A DNA stretch of 64,000 nt from Pyrrhoderma lamaoense (taxonomy: Eukaryota > Basidiomycota > Agaricomycetes > Hymenochaetales > Hymenochaetaceae). Shown here piece by piece: positions 15,801-29,130 of the stretch. The translations under genes and the position numbers were made by a program. How positions within the stretch are numbered: position 1 is the first letter of the stretch; each line of letters opens with the position of its first letter. The stretch covers positions 186,001-250,000 of the forward strand of contig NBAZ01000014.1 of assembly GCA_002794735.1 (NCBI GenBank), written 5' to 3'. Under the pieces are notes generated by a model. That model searched no databases, was not told the origin of the DNA, and saw only the letters and a list, made by a program, of their open reading frames with translations.

Positions 15801-16134
15801 ATACTTTAGTGTAGAAAGATCTTACAAAAATCTTATACGAATGTGTCTCAATGAAAATTTGGGAAGGCTTCATTGTAAGATCCGGAGCTTATATTTATAT
15901 GTAGCTTGTATGATCTTGTTATCCCGAAAGCTAATAGAAATATTAAAGATAAACAACTTAATCGGTATTAACACTGCGTAATAATACCTAGACTTAATTC
16001 GATGACTTTATAACAAGAGGCTATATTTCACAAGTATAAATATATTATGTTGTTCATCTTGTGTTTCTGTTAAAATTACATTGATTTCGCTTGAGTTTAA
16101 CGAGTCCATTCTGTGTATCTTCCAAACTTCACAA
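12821..16134. other. Intergenic region between SNF1 beta subunit and aldo/keto reductase
   Basis: No supported gene. The plus strand from about 13440 to 14650 is pyrimidine-rich, probably the long promoter and 5' leader region of the SNF1 beta gene, which starts at 12820 and reads leftward. Short open frames here have leader-like Ser/Leu/Thr composition without domains. Confidence 0.5.
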
Positions 16135-17532
16135 TTAGGATGTGGGTTTAATGGCTTGAGGCAGCGGAACCCTATCTTCGAAAGCAGATGATTGGATTTG
16201 CGGTAACGGTTTAGTCCCATCACCCTAGAAAGAGAGAAAGTGTTAGTTAATTTTGGACATTAGCAAATAAAAGGCTGCTTATACTCACAATGAAGGAACT
16301 CGGGAATCCGGGATCAAATGGTACGATACTCTCAATATACTCGATTTGTTCATTTGTCAACGAGATCTTCAACGCTTCTAGATTCGCAAGCAGTTGTTCT
16401 GGTCTTCTAGCTCCGACAATCGGGAAGACATACGGTGTCTTTTGCATCACATACGCAATTGCAACAGCAGTGATATGTTCTGTCCCAACCTCCTTCGCAA
16501 CTTTCTCCAAGGCAGCACTCATCTTCTTCTCGACCTCGTTTCGTTTCCAGCCAAGGCCCATAACAGATCTTCCGCCTTCACCAGACTGCTCGCGCCTAGC
16601 CTCTTCAGCATCCGTTCGGAGCTTACCTCCAGCAATGACATTCCACGGGGCCAAAGCGAGACCATTCGCTCTTGCCATTGGTATAATCTCCCTCTCAAAG
16701 CTTCTATCCATCACATTCCAAGCTCCCTGGTAGATCGCAAATGGAGTCTTTCCATGATCGAGCGCATACTGGTTCGCTTGCGAGACGACCCAGGCAGGTG
16801 CATCTGAGATACCTAAGTAAAGGACTTTCCCGGACACAACGAGGTTGTGAAGGTGGTCCATAACCTCTCTGATAGATGTGCTAAAGTCCCAGAAGTGTAT
16901 GTAGAGAATATCGACATAAGTTGTTCGCAGTTTGGTGAGACTTGCTTCGACGCTAGCTTTGAGTGATTTGGCGTTGTTGCCCGTGAAGTTGACTCTAGTT
17001 GGAACATTTGGTTTTCCAAGAGTAAGGTCCACCGAATACTATGATAATGATCATGATTTTAATAAAAAAGAGTTGTAAAGGTAAATATATGCATTATAGT
17101 TGATAATTCAAAAGGACAAACTTTTGTTGCAATAACAAGCTGTTCACGAATTCCTCTTTTTTCCGCCCATTCACCAATGATAGCCTCGGAAGCTCCATTT
17201 TGACTAATGTATGAATTTGTCGTAAAGAATGCGATTAGTCCTCATGCTTAACTACTATGGAAAGAGGGGGAGGGGGTAGGCAATAGAAAATTGGATAACA
17301 CATACTAAGAATTTGCGGTATCTAAAAAGTTTCCCCCAGCATCAAAGAAAGCATCAAGTAGCTTGAAGGAAGATTCTTTGTCCATTCCTTTCAATCCAAT
17401 CTTCTCCCATTCATTGCCGATTTGGACTCCACCGAGTTGGATGGGAGAGACTCGGACACCCGCCAATGGAGACAAAATACGATACCGTGCCAATGGAGTC
17501 TGGGGTACAGCGGGGGGACCGAAGGATGCCAT
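16135..17532 (-). CDS. Aldo/keto reductase, aryl-alcohol dehydrogenase (AAD) type
   Basis: NADPH-dependent reductase that interconverts aryl aldehydes and alcohols, cytosolic in related fungi (family knowledge). Four exons fit in frame: 17532-17306, 17203-17122, 17038-16289 and 16224-16135. The AKR catalytic tetrad is visible: Asp in NFLDTAN, Tyr in the split codon right after it (SYQNGASE), Lys in VIATKY and His in ILYIHFWD. The end of the barrel has VFPIVGARRPEQLLANLEAL, the usual cofactor-binding C-terminal segment. The protein is about 380 residues, normal for the AAD group, and ends AIKPTS. The last short exon extends the protein beyond FPSSFI and its phase matches. No frame damage. Aryl-alcohol specificity is inferred from family only. 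Confidence 0.92.
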
Positions 17533-18061
17533 CTCAGTTTAGTGCACTGTTAATTGACAGTAGGTAGAGGATATAGTGATTTAGTTGAGAACTTGGATAA
17601 AGAACCGATATGTTGATGGAAAAACGAGTACATATCGCTGCTTCTATTTATACAAAATTGAGGTCCCATGGTCTAGTTATGATCCCCCAAATCACGCAAT
17701 GAGAAGTAGACCGTGGCGATGTACTGGTTGCAACATGAGAGAGAGTCTTTACAAAGCACAGGTGTAGACTTGCGTACATTAAGTTCCCTCAGAGTGCATA
17801 TAGTAAGACTCATTAGTCATTCGTCATCGAGTGCCTTGGAGAAAGGACAACTTTTAGGGTAATTTAACGGTACGGGGATAAAAGCGTAATCGGTATAAGC
17901 TTAAGAATTTCTAATTGCCAACTAGGCAAAGGAGATTAAGCAATGATTCGGTAAGCTCGCCCGCGTCATCGTTCTTTGATGCGATTACATTGCGAGTTAG
18001 ATTAATAATACGCCCCCGATATGGACATTGGGGATAAAAAAAGGAGGAAAAAAAAAGAACT

Positions 18062-18132
18062 TGCATTAAGAGGGAATCGAACCCCCGGCGGGTCGATGGC
18101 AACGACCCAGGTTACCACTACCCCATTAATGC
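18062..18132 (-). tRNA. tRNA-Gly (anticodon GCC)
   Basis: A 71-nt cloverleaf without intron. The acceptor stem is GCATTAA with TTAATGC, the D arm is GGGT/ACCT around AGTGGTA, the anticodon stem is GGTCG/CGACC with loop TTGCCAT (anticodon GCC), the T arm is GGGGG-TTCGATT-CCCTC with one G-T pair, and the discriminator is A. A 5-base stem, 7-base loop and short variable region are all as expected for eukaryotic tRNA-Gly. Confidence 0.95.
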
Positions 18133-18719
18133 TTACATTAGAAGACTTTGTACGTAATACAGTATGATTAGACTACAGTTACATTAACATAAAGTTTTGA
18201 GCTCGAATCTGATGCCTTCGCCCAATCCCATCCTTTTCATCCTTCTTTCACTTAACATCACATAAACGCCCTGATAGTATCTTTCTTCCTAACACGAACA
18301 AGTTATACATCTTACACATATCCGCTGATCTTGGTTGACCGGTACAGAAGGCCCATCTTACTCACTTTGCACGCAATTCTACGTTCTCTGCTTCGTCCGA
18401 CTCGGACAGTGCCCCTTGGATATGTCACCCTTGTTTTTGATGAAAAATGTCGAATATACCAAATCCTCAATTTACGATAGTGATTGATAAGCGAAACAAA
18501 GTAAATGCTTCTCAGGCAAAACTCACACTCTTCAAATTCTTTACGCAACACTTTCAAATGATGTATAGGGTTTTATCGAGATGTCGCTCCAAATGTATAA
18601 TTCTCAGAAAGAAAACTGTTGATAATCACGAAAGGTGCTACAAATCGACGAATAAGAAACTATTGACGAGTAAATGCATAAGTAGTTACTGAAGGAATAT
18701 CCTGAAATTCAAGCGAGAT

Positions 18720-20130
18720 CTATCCCACGTATAGAGTTGTCGCTACACTGCTCGGTTGAAACTTGACTATCTAGATTATAATATGAGTGCATAGTTTTCG
18801 AAAAAGAATAAGCCGTAAAAAACATACCAGGAGGAGGAGGAGCAACACTAGCGAATTCAAGATTACTGACACTATCTATCGTGTTTGCTTGTTCGGCTAC
18901 CCCATCGTTTACTTCTGTATTTCCGATCTCCTTCAGGTTAATAAACATTCGACTACCGAGTAAACTCAAGAAAGCTTGACTTCCGAGAACATCAAATACG
19001 GATGTTTTTGCAGATTGCCCGTTTTCTAAGGATTTCCAATCCGCCATAGATATGACGCTGCAAAATATGACCCTATTTTCAAGTTTTTGTTCAGTTTAAA
19101 TCGTTGAATATTGATAATTCCATGCATACATGAGATAATAAGTGACTTGATCCTTGATGATTATGTTCATGATTTCTGCCCCGTTCATTCCCAGTGACCT
19201 CCAGTGACCGATGACTTTATAAAAAGCTAGTATAAGCATAGTGAATCCGACGCATATTTGCAATGACCTGCAGAGATAGTTAAGACAAGAGGAATGACAA
19301 CACTTAGGGTAGTATTACAAATCTGCCATTGCAATATTCGTAACTTTATCAAACCCATTCTGGTAAACACCACAGTAACTTTCTCCAGTGACAAGGACAG
19401 AAACTTGGACTATTACCGTTGAGTGTTTTGTCTATGATGAATACCGTTTGACACACCGTTCTCTGATATAACTTCCTTCGAGATTAAAACAGCTTTTGCA
19501 ATGGCTTCGCATATTATCAATATCTTGAGAGCAATTGACAGTGATTTATCTGGAAAGAATTAAAAGAAGCTTATCAATAGTTTTCTTCGACATACCATTT
19601 CCCCAAAGTGCAAGGACCCGTATCATAAGTATATCTAGCTGATAGTGAGAAAAGTTTTTTGTTGGAGATAACGATGCATACAGTCGATTATAACATCATT
19701 AAAAGCAGCTAAAAGAGGTCAGCTTCAACGAGAAAACGTGTTGCAGATAACATACCTCCAATATTTTCTGTCCAAAGAATGAATAGACCTATATTATGGA
19801 GGTAAGTACTCGATCTAACTAAGGAAAATCGGTAATGTTACATCTAAAACACTGATTAGCATCGTGTATTGGATATGCATAATGAGTTGAAAAGGACTTT
19901 ACGATCTCGTTGTTGTAATAGTAGATTGATCTAAGTTTTTATGAGCCCCATGTGATACAGTATGAAACAAAGATATAGTCACAGAAGATTCTACATAGTG
20001 AAGCCAAAACACCAATATATCTATTCTAGAAAATAAATGTAAGAGTAAGAGAGATTCAAATATTTTTTGCACATACGACAAAAAAAAGAATATGAGTTAA
20101 ATTATGCCATTTCTTTGTCTAGGGTTCAAA
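18720..20130 (-). CDS. Probable multi-helix integral membrane protein (DUF6533-like), structure approximate
   Basis: Several short exons on the minus strand code for hydrophobic segments in the order seen in basidiomycete seven-helix proteins with DUF6533. An N-terminal hydrophobic exon is at about 19900-20080, LFILWTEN at about 19765, LDILMIRVLALWGN at 19597-19640, a helix with KILIICEAIAKAVLI at about 19480-19550, YCGVYQNGF near 19360, and FYKVIGHWRSLG with IIIKDQVTYYLM at about 19130-19240. The hydrophilic tail with LLGSRMFINLKEIGN ends after a Pro run near 18835. With a final intron the stop is at 18720-18722; without it the frame stops at 18709. Several exon joins are not settled, so the gene may be degraded. 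The family call is from pattern only. Confidence 0.45.
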
Positions 20131-22572
20131 GTTTATGAAACTCAAATGAGAAACGACATTTAGTTACTTACCCAAAAATATTTAATCTAACCATACGCAT
20201 AACGTTAGCGAGATAGATAAATCAATATACTGCAATGTGATACCTCTTTATCTATTGTGATCACTGTATAGTATGTAAGTTAATCGTGTGATAAAACTAA
20301 CGTAGATTTCTTCGAACGCACTTATTTCATAGACAAGAAGCGTACAAAACGAAAGTTGAATATACCTTTCCATAACCCTGCCGAGAAGGATAACTATTTC
20401 ATCATCAAAGAAGGTTGACATTTCTGAGCTAAGAATAGTTATATGGTTTATAGCTGGGTTAAAGATTTCAGTCTAACTGACTGCACCCCATGTAGGAGAG
20501 GGTACAAATAGTAGTGTAGAGTAGCACTTGATATGTTCATTCGTGAGAAATAGAGAAATAAAAATAGAAAATGATGCTGAAAGGATAGAAGGCCATCAGA
20601 TTGATGGAGGATGCATCCGCATGCATAGCATAGGCTATTGTATGAGCTGACAACTCAACTGATGTCAGTTTGATGTCGAATTCGGAACGAAGATGCAGAA
20701 GTTTGATGATAACCTAATGCAAAACCCTGTTGCAAGACATGGTTATGAAATTAGCAGGGATTTAATTCGCACGTTAGAGAGTATCCAGAAATCGAGTTAA
20801 TACCCATAACTCTAGAACTACAAATCTGTTATGAGAGAATCTTATAAAGTGTACCCGTTTTCCAACTTGGTTTCCTGAAACACAAGAGATCGCGCTCCAC
20901 GAGAAGAATATGAAACCAGGAACGCCAGAGATCATCATGACATGCTCTTGGAACAGTACCTTTACAAATAATAATCTTGCTCTGCATCATACTCCGATAA
21001 CAACGTACAACTAGCTATACGAATATGGCTACTACGTGCATTTCTCTTTCATTACTTACTAGCATCAAATGCAAATGTATATCCAGATCCGTTACAAAGC
21101 CTTAGGTGAAAACACCCTGCAACAGGAAGATCGTGCAAAGCTTTCATCGGTCAGTCTACCATATACGAATCGAGAAAAACGCGGTACAGCGCGGGCCACA
21201 GTGATGAAAGAGACACCGTACAGATATTTGAATACATAGTGTACTTACGAATTAAGTGAATATCGGGTTTTGCGTGTGTCCAATTGTCACTACATCAGTC
21301 CATGCTATCGATAGTAAGCGTTGTATCCGAAGGCAAGTATTCTCTAAGCTAAGTATTAAGTCAATTACAAGACGAATTTTATCTTTTACTGATTCAGGAT
21401 GGGGAACTAGATTATGAGCGACGGTATTTCTTGATGATGAATTTTATGAAAGGCACATTAGAGCGGAAGTATGATATTGTATAACGGCATTGTTGCAGAT
21501 GATCTGATCCGAGGGGAGATGTAATGGATAGTATACTGTTCACGAAAGATGTCCATGATAGTATTGATCACTGTAAAACGGTCGAATGCTAAGACAAAGA
21601 GTTTACTGTATTGAAAATCACCAATATATTACCTTTTCCATGCATCCATGTATATTTGTGTATAGGCTCAACCAAGAACTGCATCTCACTCAAATCATAA
21701 AAAGGTACAAGGGATAGTATTACTAAATTGATGCGGAATATTGATGTAAGATACTGTTGAAACACACATCACGTATAGTAGAATCAAGAAGGAAATTTCG
21801 AGAATGAAACGAAGTTAGTAGAGAAAGATTAGATGGTCATTTTTTAGGATAATGTATTCTCTGATGGGATAGTAATATCCGTCTCGTCTGTAACAGAATG
21901 GGGAAAGGTCTTCGCCAATATGGTTATGAGGGTTCGCCTAAACATCTCTTCAGTTGAAGAACCGGCCCCACCTGCGATCTTATGATGAGCAAATCGCTAT
22001 TATCAAGTTATCAATCATATTCATCATACTAAAAATACATATGAAAATTTTGTGGACCACCATCTAGAAGTCTCAAGTATTAGATACTGATGCGCAGCAG
22101 TACACCACACTGGTACTTTTATCTCTTACAAACATCCCTAGTATTTTGTGTTTGACTAAGAACTTAATATTGTTCAAACACAACCGATTAAATGTAAACG
22201 TCTCCAAATCTGTCCAATCACATGAAAAAAACCGTACAGCAAAACTAAGACGATGATGATGATAAGCAAATCTAGTAAAAACATGCAACATATAACAGTT
22301 GATAATCATACACAACCCCCAGTCGTTATCCTACATATATTTTGAAAGAACATTGGTCTTAATATAGTACGAGTCATAAGAAATTAAAAAGATAGCAAGG
22401 GTTGATGCAATCGTAACAGTCGTAAGCCATTCAATAACATCAAGACGAAACATCAGGGCGACATCATCAGCATCATACAGAGGGTAGAGTCTCAACTCTT
22501 GAGAGAAAATTCAAGCTAGAGAAGGATAGATTCAAAGTAGAATATTATTTTTCTCTTCTCCGTCTGCTAACT
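20131..22572. other. Intergenic region without recognisable genes
   Basis: AT-rich DNA with no long open frame, no RNA gene and no clear repeat seen on either strand. It probably holds the promoter of the membrane protein gene to its left and the 3' flank of the Ser/Thr-rich protein to its right. Confidence 0.5.
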
Positions 22573-24448
22573 CTACCTAGCTCGTGGCACACCATCATCT
22601 TCTTCACTCCGTATCGAATCATAAGTTGGTGGGATCTCATTCAATGGCACATCTGCATCCTCATCCCTTATCCTACCACCGTCCTGATGGACTACTACAC
22701 TGGGAGAATCCCCTCTTCATCTGCCACAGTCGGATTCATTAATGTTAACGGCGCACTCCCCTCTCCATAACCAACCCCCGGAACAGCATACGGACTCACA
22801 TAAGCTGGTCCTGGGTTCGTATCTGTTCCATACAATGTCCCTTGACCTTGACCCATATGCTGAGCATACCTTGAGGCAAATGCCTCCCTCTCTTTTGAAC
22901 TAGGCGCATATCCTGAAACTCCTGGTCCGGTCTGATGTCCGCTCAGGCTTTGGCTGTACACGCTCGGTACAGTGCTGCTTGGGGGCCCTGGCCTGCTAAT
23001 CCCCGTCGCCGGTACAACAGGAGCATAAGGAGATAAACCATATGGTGTTGGGCCGCTGTACAGACTCTGGTTGAACCCACCATGACCAGAACCAGAGGCT
23101 GATCCCGATCCCGTTTCCGACGGACCGGATGGCATTGGGGGTGCATTCGGGTCGTAGTATGACCCATGCGACCTCGACCCCGCACTTTTCCTGTCATATC
23201 CAGCTCCATAACCCGCAGCAGCCCCCATTCCAGCTCCTACGATGCCAGCTCCAAGGTAAGATGCGCCTGTGCCATTGTGCTGAGCCATTGACATCCCTTG
23301 ACTCCCACCTCCCATTGGCGGGGGCATATTGTTCAAGCCATATGTATATGGTGTGACTTCTGGAGCATGCGTCTCTGCCGCTGCGGCTAGCAGGTCTGCA
23401 CTAGCTCTACCACCGTTTTTCAACGCGCTTGAGTCGTGACGGGTCACCCGGTCCGGATCAAAATTACCGTCAAATTCATCTTGCCGATGTCTCCTTCGGA
23501 GGAACCAAGCGAGGAGGACTAGTGCAGACAATGCTACAACACCGCCCACAACACCACCTACGATGGCACCCGTGTGACTATTGTCTGAAGAGGATGAGGA
23601 TGAGGGTGAAGAAGAAACAGTAGAGGAAGAGAGAGACTGGGTCGTCAAAGTAGATATCTGCCCATCTGATGTAATTCTGTATAGGACAGTAGATCAGTAT
23701 TAAGAAGAAGCAGGGTACAGATAGATGGAGGGATAGGGAGATAAATCGGATGGAGTGGGATCGGATATGTATAATTATAGGTTAGATACGTGTAGAATTG
23801 TGTCATTGATGAATCACCAGAAGGACAGAGCTTGGGAAAAGAAACAAAACATACACCGTGGTCTGAAAGATTGTGCTGACTACTATACTCGATGAAATAC
23901 TTGTTGGGCTCGTGGAAGAACCTGGATTTGTGCTTGTCTCCGAAGTACTCCCGCTCGCATCCGTGTTTGTCGGTGCAGTTGTTTGCTGTGTTGTGTCTGT
24001 TGGAGGAGCCGTATTTCCATTTGTCGTAGAAGTACTTGGATTTGTAGTGGTCGTACTCTGCTCTGTGGTGGTACTAGAGGATGTCTGTTGTTCAGTAGTG
24101 GAGGTAGACGATTCTGAGGTAGTTGCAACAGAAGAATCTGTGCTTGTTGAGTCTGTGGGAGAACTTCCTGTAAGTGAGGTACTTGAGGACGATAAGGAAG
24201 CCGAAGAAGAGGCTGAAGGGACCTCAAAGCCGGTGCCCGAACTCGACCCTGGGCTAACCGAGCTAGACATAAAGGAGGACGACAAAGACGAAGAGGAGGA
24301 TGGAGATGAAGAGGATGAGGATGTAGAAAAAGAAGAAGCAGAGAACGTTGTTGTCGGCAATGACAACAATGTGGAATCGGACACGGACATCCGGGAAAGT
24401 GATGTCACTCTAAATTTGTAAAGATTGTCCACGAAACCATACACACAT
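22573..24448 (-). CDS. Ser/Thr-rich single-pass membrane protein (5' exons unresolved)
   Basis: A probable plasma-membrane sensor or wall-anchored protein; function unknown. Exon 24448-23855 codes for about 190 residues dominated by Ser and Thr, likely O-mannosylated and extracellular. It joins through a GTATGT intron to exon 23676-22695, which has the helix AIVGGVVGGVVALSALVLLAW at about 23500-23565, a basic stop-transfer RRRHRQ, then a Gly/Pro/Tyr-rich cytoplasmic tail. The frame stops at 22695 after EEGILPV. One base over, the frame stays open to 22573 and codes for an acidic tail with a PPTY motif (IPPTYDSIRSEED), so the stop may come from a one-base deletion. The N-terminus, including any signal peptide, should lie in short exons between 24450 and about 25000, which I could not assign. 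Confidence 0.7.
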
Positions 24449-26689
24449 CTAATAGAAGGATAAACAAAATTTTACAAGAAATGAAAACAGTGCGGGTTTG
24501 AATAGAACTCTAAGACGGAGACAATGACTACTAGTAAAGTGGAAAGGACACCAGGACTAGTGGTGAGTAGTGTGCGGGCAATTAGGAGTCGAGGGGTTTG
24601 AGACCCCCACACTGACGTATAGCTCGATGAGATAACAAGATCTAAGGTGAGACTTACTCTGTCGCTTATAAAATTGGTGATTATTATCGTTTAACATACT
24701 TGCCGAGTAGAATATTCTTCTCGGCGTCGAAATTGACGATGTCAAGAACGAGTGTAAGATGAGAAGATGGTGGTCGACGCGAAAGGAAAGACAAGGTCGG
24801 ATGAAAAAAGTTCGCTGGTATTATGTGAACATACGCAAACTCCACCCATTCACATGCATATACACTGCCCTCTTCATCCATGGTTTGATTCTCATATCTC
24901 TCATACCGCAAAAAAGCAGTAATAAAAGTGATGCTGTGTCAAGCCATGTCTGCATTCTTTTAATCATTTTTCCGTCAATGTAACGGCGAGGATCCCCCAC
25001 AAGTACACGAGGAAACATCGTTTGGTGGCTTCCAATACATGTGAAACAGTAGCGTGTGACTGATAACGCATATTCAGCACGTAACAATCTTCATCGTTCT
25101 CAGTGGTGGCTTACTGCCACTCGCTATTATATTTACACTCAGACTAAGTATGAAAACCTCTTGGGTCAAAGCAACTTAAGCCAGTAAGCCAAGTACCACA
25201 GTGTCTCAACCTAGCGAACTACTACAGGTAGCCTCATTACTATATCTTCAAACTATCTTAAAAGAATCGTCACCGTTTCAGCCCAAATAAAGTGCTAGTT
25301 AGTGCATCTGGTGTGTGTTGTTCCATCGCTTACAAGTAATTTACACGCCTATAATATTGCATTCTATTGTCTACTCATATATATATATGTGCCAAAAACC
25401 TGTGAACCATGTATACATAACCACGTATATAAACTAGTTTTATAACATGTAACACGTAGTCCCTTCTAATATCTGACTTTCGGGAAGAGAGACTTTGACT
25501 TACAACGATAAATTACATATATAGTGTGTTTACGCTCACACGTCACAAACTTAGAGTACGTACCATATATCCTCGAGTTCTATAGTAGCACAGAGAATTT
25601 AGGGATATAGTAACATGTCTCACTTATCCGTCTTTTAATTTGCGAAATCGACACTCGGCAATATCATCATAGACGTAGCTGATGATGAGTATGACGGCCC
25701 TAAGTGCACAATATAAATTACGCAAGAACTGAATAACCACTATTGAACGTCCCATTATTGAGAGCCTCTCACATATTTCAAGTACTTCTTGGGGTGTCCA
25801 TGTCTAGAAAAGGAACCAGTGTTAGAGGGGAGAGCGACCCGGTTTTGGCGAGGGCAGAGATTTTGCTTATGGTTGTGGACCCTTAAAAACTGACGAAGGT
25901 ACCGGGTCACTATAATATCCCTGGACAATCCAGCGAAGGGGTTAGAAATTAATCATAGATATGGAAATTTTACACAAAAACGACTACGGAGATAACTTTG
26001 TGTCCTAGCATGTAATGGCAGCATATGCTCACATACTAGTTACTGGTCAAGCCATTAGATAGGAGCTCTCCCTGGGTTATTCAGAGTTTCGACTTTTAAC
26101 TCGTAATCACTCAACTGTTTACATTTTCAGCCGTCATATCACTTTTTTAAAAGACATACATTGACGAAGTGCATCCAATATGTCCTATCAAGCTATTGTT
26201 TATCATTACTTCCACTCGCTCCTGGCCCTGTTATCAAAGTCCTTTAAAGCCGAAGGCAATGGTACCCTTATCAACAAGACGATAAGTTCGAGCAAACGAG
26301 ATATAGAAACGTTTCTGTCACCGCAATCGTCCCTGACGATCTCCGATAACTCGATAACTAGTAGATACGAATGCTATATAAAGTACTCCAGTAGCTTACT
26401 GATTCTCTTTCTCCTCTTCGCACTTTTTCTGCTATTAACGAGTTAATCGATTACTTTACCTTCTCGTTGGCGGAAAGAATAAGAGAAAATAAATTGTATT
26501 GATACTAACCTGATAATACCTCTTGATTAATACTCAGTACGTACACCTGACCTCATGCATTCGGCGTTTCAGACACGCGCGCGTAGTCCAATCGCTCATT
26601 ACTAGCAGTTCTGCACCTCTCCGTCTCACCTTATTCAGACATCGACGACAGCGACAACATTTCTCTAGTTATTAATAAATTGAGTAACG
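24449..26689. other. Intergenic region with likely unassigned 5' exons
   Basis: From 24449 to about 25000 there are small minus-strand open pieces (for example LTLVLDIVNFDAEKN near 24720) followed by good GTATGT/GTAAGT donors. They may be 5' exons of the Ser/Thr-rich membrane protein. From about 25100 to 26689 nothing is recognised. The part just before 26690 is the URC1 promoter. Confidence 0.35.
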
Positions 26690-28736
26690 ATGTCGACGTC
26701 CGACGCCATCCTCACCCAGATCTTAGCACAATTACAGGATCTTCAAAAGTCCCAACAGGTGCTTGCAGCTAAGGTAGGCGTCATACCTATCAGATATAAT
26801 TCATACACAACGTCTTATTCCATACTTATTAAAGGTCGATGCTCTCAGCACTCCAAGTTCCCCACGTACAGGGGTTCCAATTCCTGGACGGGAGACACCT
26901 TACACATCCCCCACTGATCCACATGCTACCTCCCCATCCACTTCTGTTCTTGCTCTCTCGCCACCCTCCTCAAGTGTTTTTAGTTCGTCTGCGGGGAAGA
27001 ACGATTTATCAACTTCCGACAAAGAAAGAGAACGGGCGTTGTACCCCCAACGCGTCATCCTCACTAGTATGTAGTTGTATTTGATCTCAACATGTCCAAC
27101 ATACTAAACACGGATCTTACTAACGTAACGTACAATCCAACACGCATATAGCCTACCCAGACCAGCATGGTATCAAGCCCTTCCCTCTCACATGGGGTGC
27201 CCAAGATCCCAAGATCCGTGGACCTGTCATCTGCTCTCGTCTTTCTACTTCCATCAAGCAACGTAATGCTATCGGAGCTCACTCAGGCTCATATTCCATT
27301 TACCGCGCTCTTGCTGTTGCTTTGGGCACGCTCTCGCCTACGCACAAGCCTACGTATGCACTCACTGAACCTCCTGTGCCTATCCCACCTGTCCCAGCAT
27401 GGTTCGATCCAAAGAAGATCGTGTCGTTTGATCCTTGGGGACACTTAGTACCTCAGGTGTTTAATGATGAAATAGAAGTAAAGGGATTGGACATAAGGCC
27501 AAGTATTGCTGTTACGAAGGCTCATATCAAGCTTTCAGAACTTGATGAGACTGCTAGATCTGGTGCAATCCCTATCGATGGAAAGATCGTATTAAAGAGT
27601 AGACCATTACTCAATGAAGATGGGAGTGAGTGCGATAAGGATCCAGGGGTAGAACTGGTAACTAGCAAAGCGGCTGTTGAGCCGGTGTGGTACCTGCCTG
27701 GTGTGGCAGAACGTTTTGGAATGTGAGTACCTGAAGAGAAATGTTTGATTGAATTTTAAGCTTTTTGACTCACAATTAACTCTTTGTTACCCCCCAAAAT
27801 TCCTTTTTTGGTGATCTAGATCGGAATCGCTTCTACGCCGTGCTCTGTTTGAAGACACGGGAGGGATGTACCCCGAGCTCATCACCCGTCCGGATGTCAA
27901 GGTCTTCTTACCCCCGATCGGCGGTTTGACAGTTTATATCTGTAAGTATTTTGATCCGTCATTTTGATCATGAGGTCCCTTTACTCAGATAGCTCTTCAT
28001 ATTCTCAGTTGGCCCACCTGAGTATATGCGTGACGAGACCAAGGAACTCACTCTCCGTGTTCATGATGAATGTAAGTGAAAAAAAGCAATCCAGTATACT
28101 TTATTTCTCATATATAATAATATATTTTAACTTTCAGGTAATGGATCGGATGTCTTTGGTTCTGATATCTGCACGTGTAAACCATATCTCATCTTTGCCA
28201 TTGAGGAATGTGTGAAGACTGCTCAACGCGGTGGAGTGGGTGTTGTTGTATACTTCCGCAAAGAGGGCCGAGCCCTTGGAGAAGTGACTAAGTACCTTGT
28301 ATACAACCTCCGTAAGAGGGGAGGAGACTCCGCGGACAAGTACTTCAAGAGCACAGAGCTGATTGCTGGTGTGAAGGATATGAGATTCCAGGCGTTGATG
28401 CCTGATATTCTACACTGGTTGGGTATTACAAAAATCGATAACATGGTTTCGATGAGTGATATGTATGTTTCTATCTAACTTTAATTCTTTCTTGTTAACT
28501 TTCGTGGATAATCTTGATGCTAATTTACGCTCTTTTCCAGGAAATACAATGCCATAGTTCAGTCTGGTATTCCGATCCTCAAGCGATATGACATCCCAGA
28601 TCATCTTATCCCTCCTGACTCCCGAGTTGAGATCGACGCAAAGATCGCTTCAGGATACTTCACCAGCGGTAAGAAGGTCACAGAAGCAGACTTGGCTAAG
28701 ACCGTTGGAAGGACCTGGGAGGAGACGGATCATTGA
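26690..28736 (+). CDS. URC1: Uracil catabolism protein URC1 (GTP cyclohydrolase II-like)
   Basis: GTP cyclohydrolase II homolog required for the URC pathway of uracil breakdown in fungi (known from Lachancea kluyveri). Seven exons fit in frame: 26690-26773, 26835-27066, 27152-27722, 27820-27941, 28009-28071, 28138-28462 and 28541-28736. A disordered Ser/Pro N-terminus leads to VILTTYPDQHGIKPFPLTWG and a conserved block with WFDPKKIVSFDPWGHL. The zinc site has the GTP cyclohydrolase II spacing C-x10-C-x-C (ECNGSDVFGSDICTC), split by an intron. Then come RGGVGVVVYFRKEGRALGE, which carries the catalytic Arg region, and RKRGGDSADKYF. Length is about 530 residues. No frame damage and no other URC gene in the window. 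Confidence 0.94.
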
Positions 28737-29130
28737 TCAAAACCCTTGAGGGGATGTAAAATTATATCCATTGCATTCTGAGTATTGGGATGTGTACCTG
28801 TGAATTCTTTTTTTCTTCTTATCACTTTCTTTCAATTTGTGGAGGGACAGTATCGTGGTAGCTGTACAAATATCTGCACAATCGATTCTACTTCTAGTCA
28901 TACACTCTGTATGCGTAACTTAGTATAAAGTACAAGTACGTTTAGGCCCGAGAAAAATTCGTATTGCTGCACATCACTAAAAGACCCTAAGTGTAAGCTA
29001 GCCGATCATGAAGTCATTTTTCTTGAATATTCAATTATTTTACATTATTTCACAAGTAATTACTTCTTTTCATACTGACTTCGAAACTTGTGCTTTCAGT
29101 CTTGTTTATTCTTCATGTTTATTTATCCTT

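Noticed and set aside
16290..16807. Two long plus-strand frames
   Set aside because: Antisense shadows of the large aldo/keto reductase exon.
23873..24421. 182-codon plus-strand frame rich in Val and Glu
   Set aside because: It is the antisense shadow of the Ser/Thr-rich repeat coding region on the minus strand.
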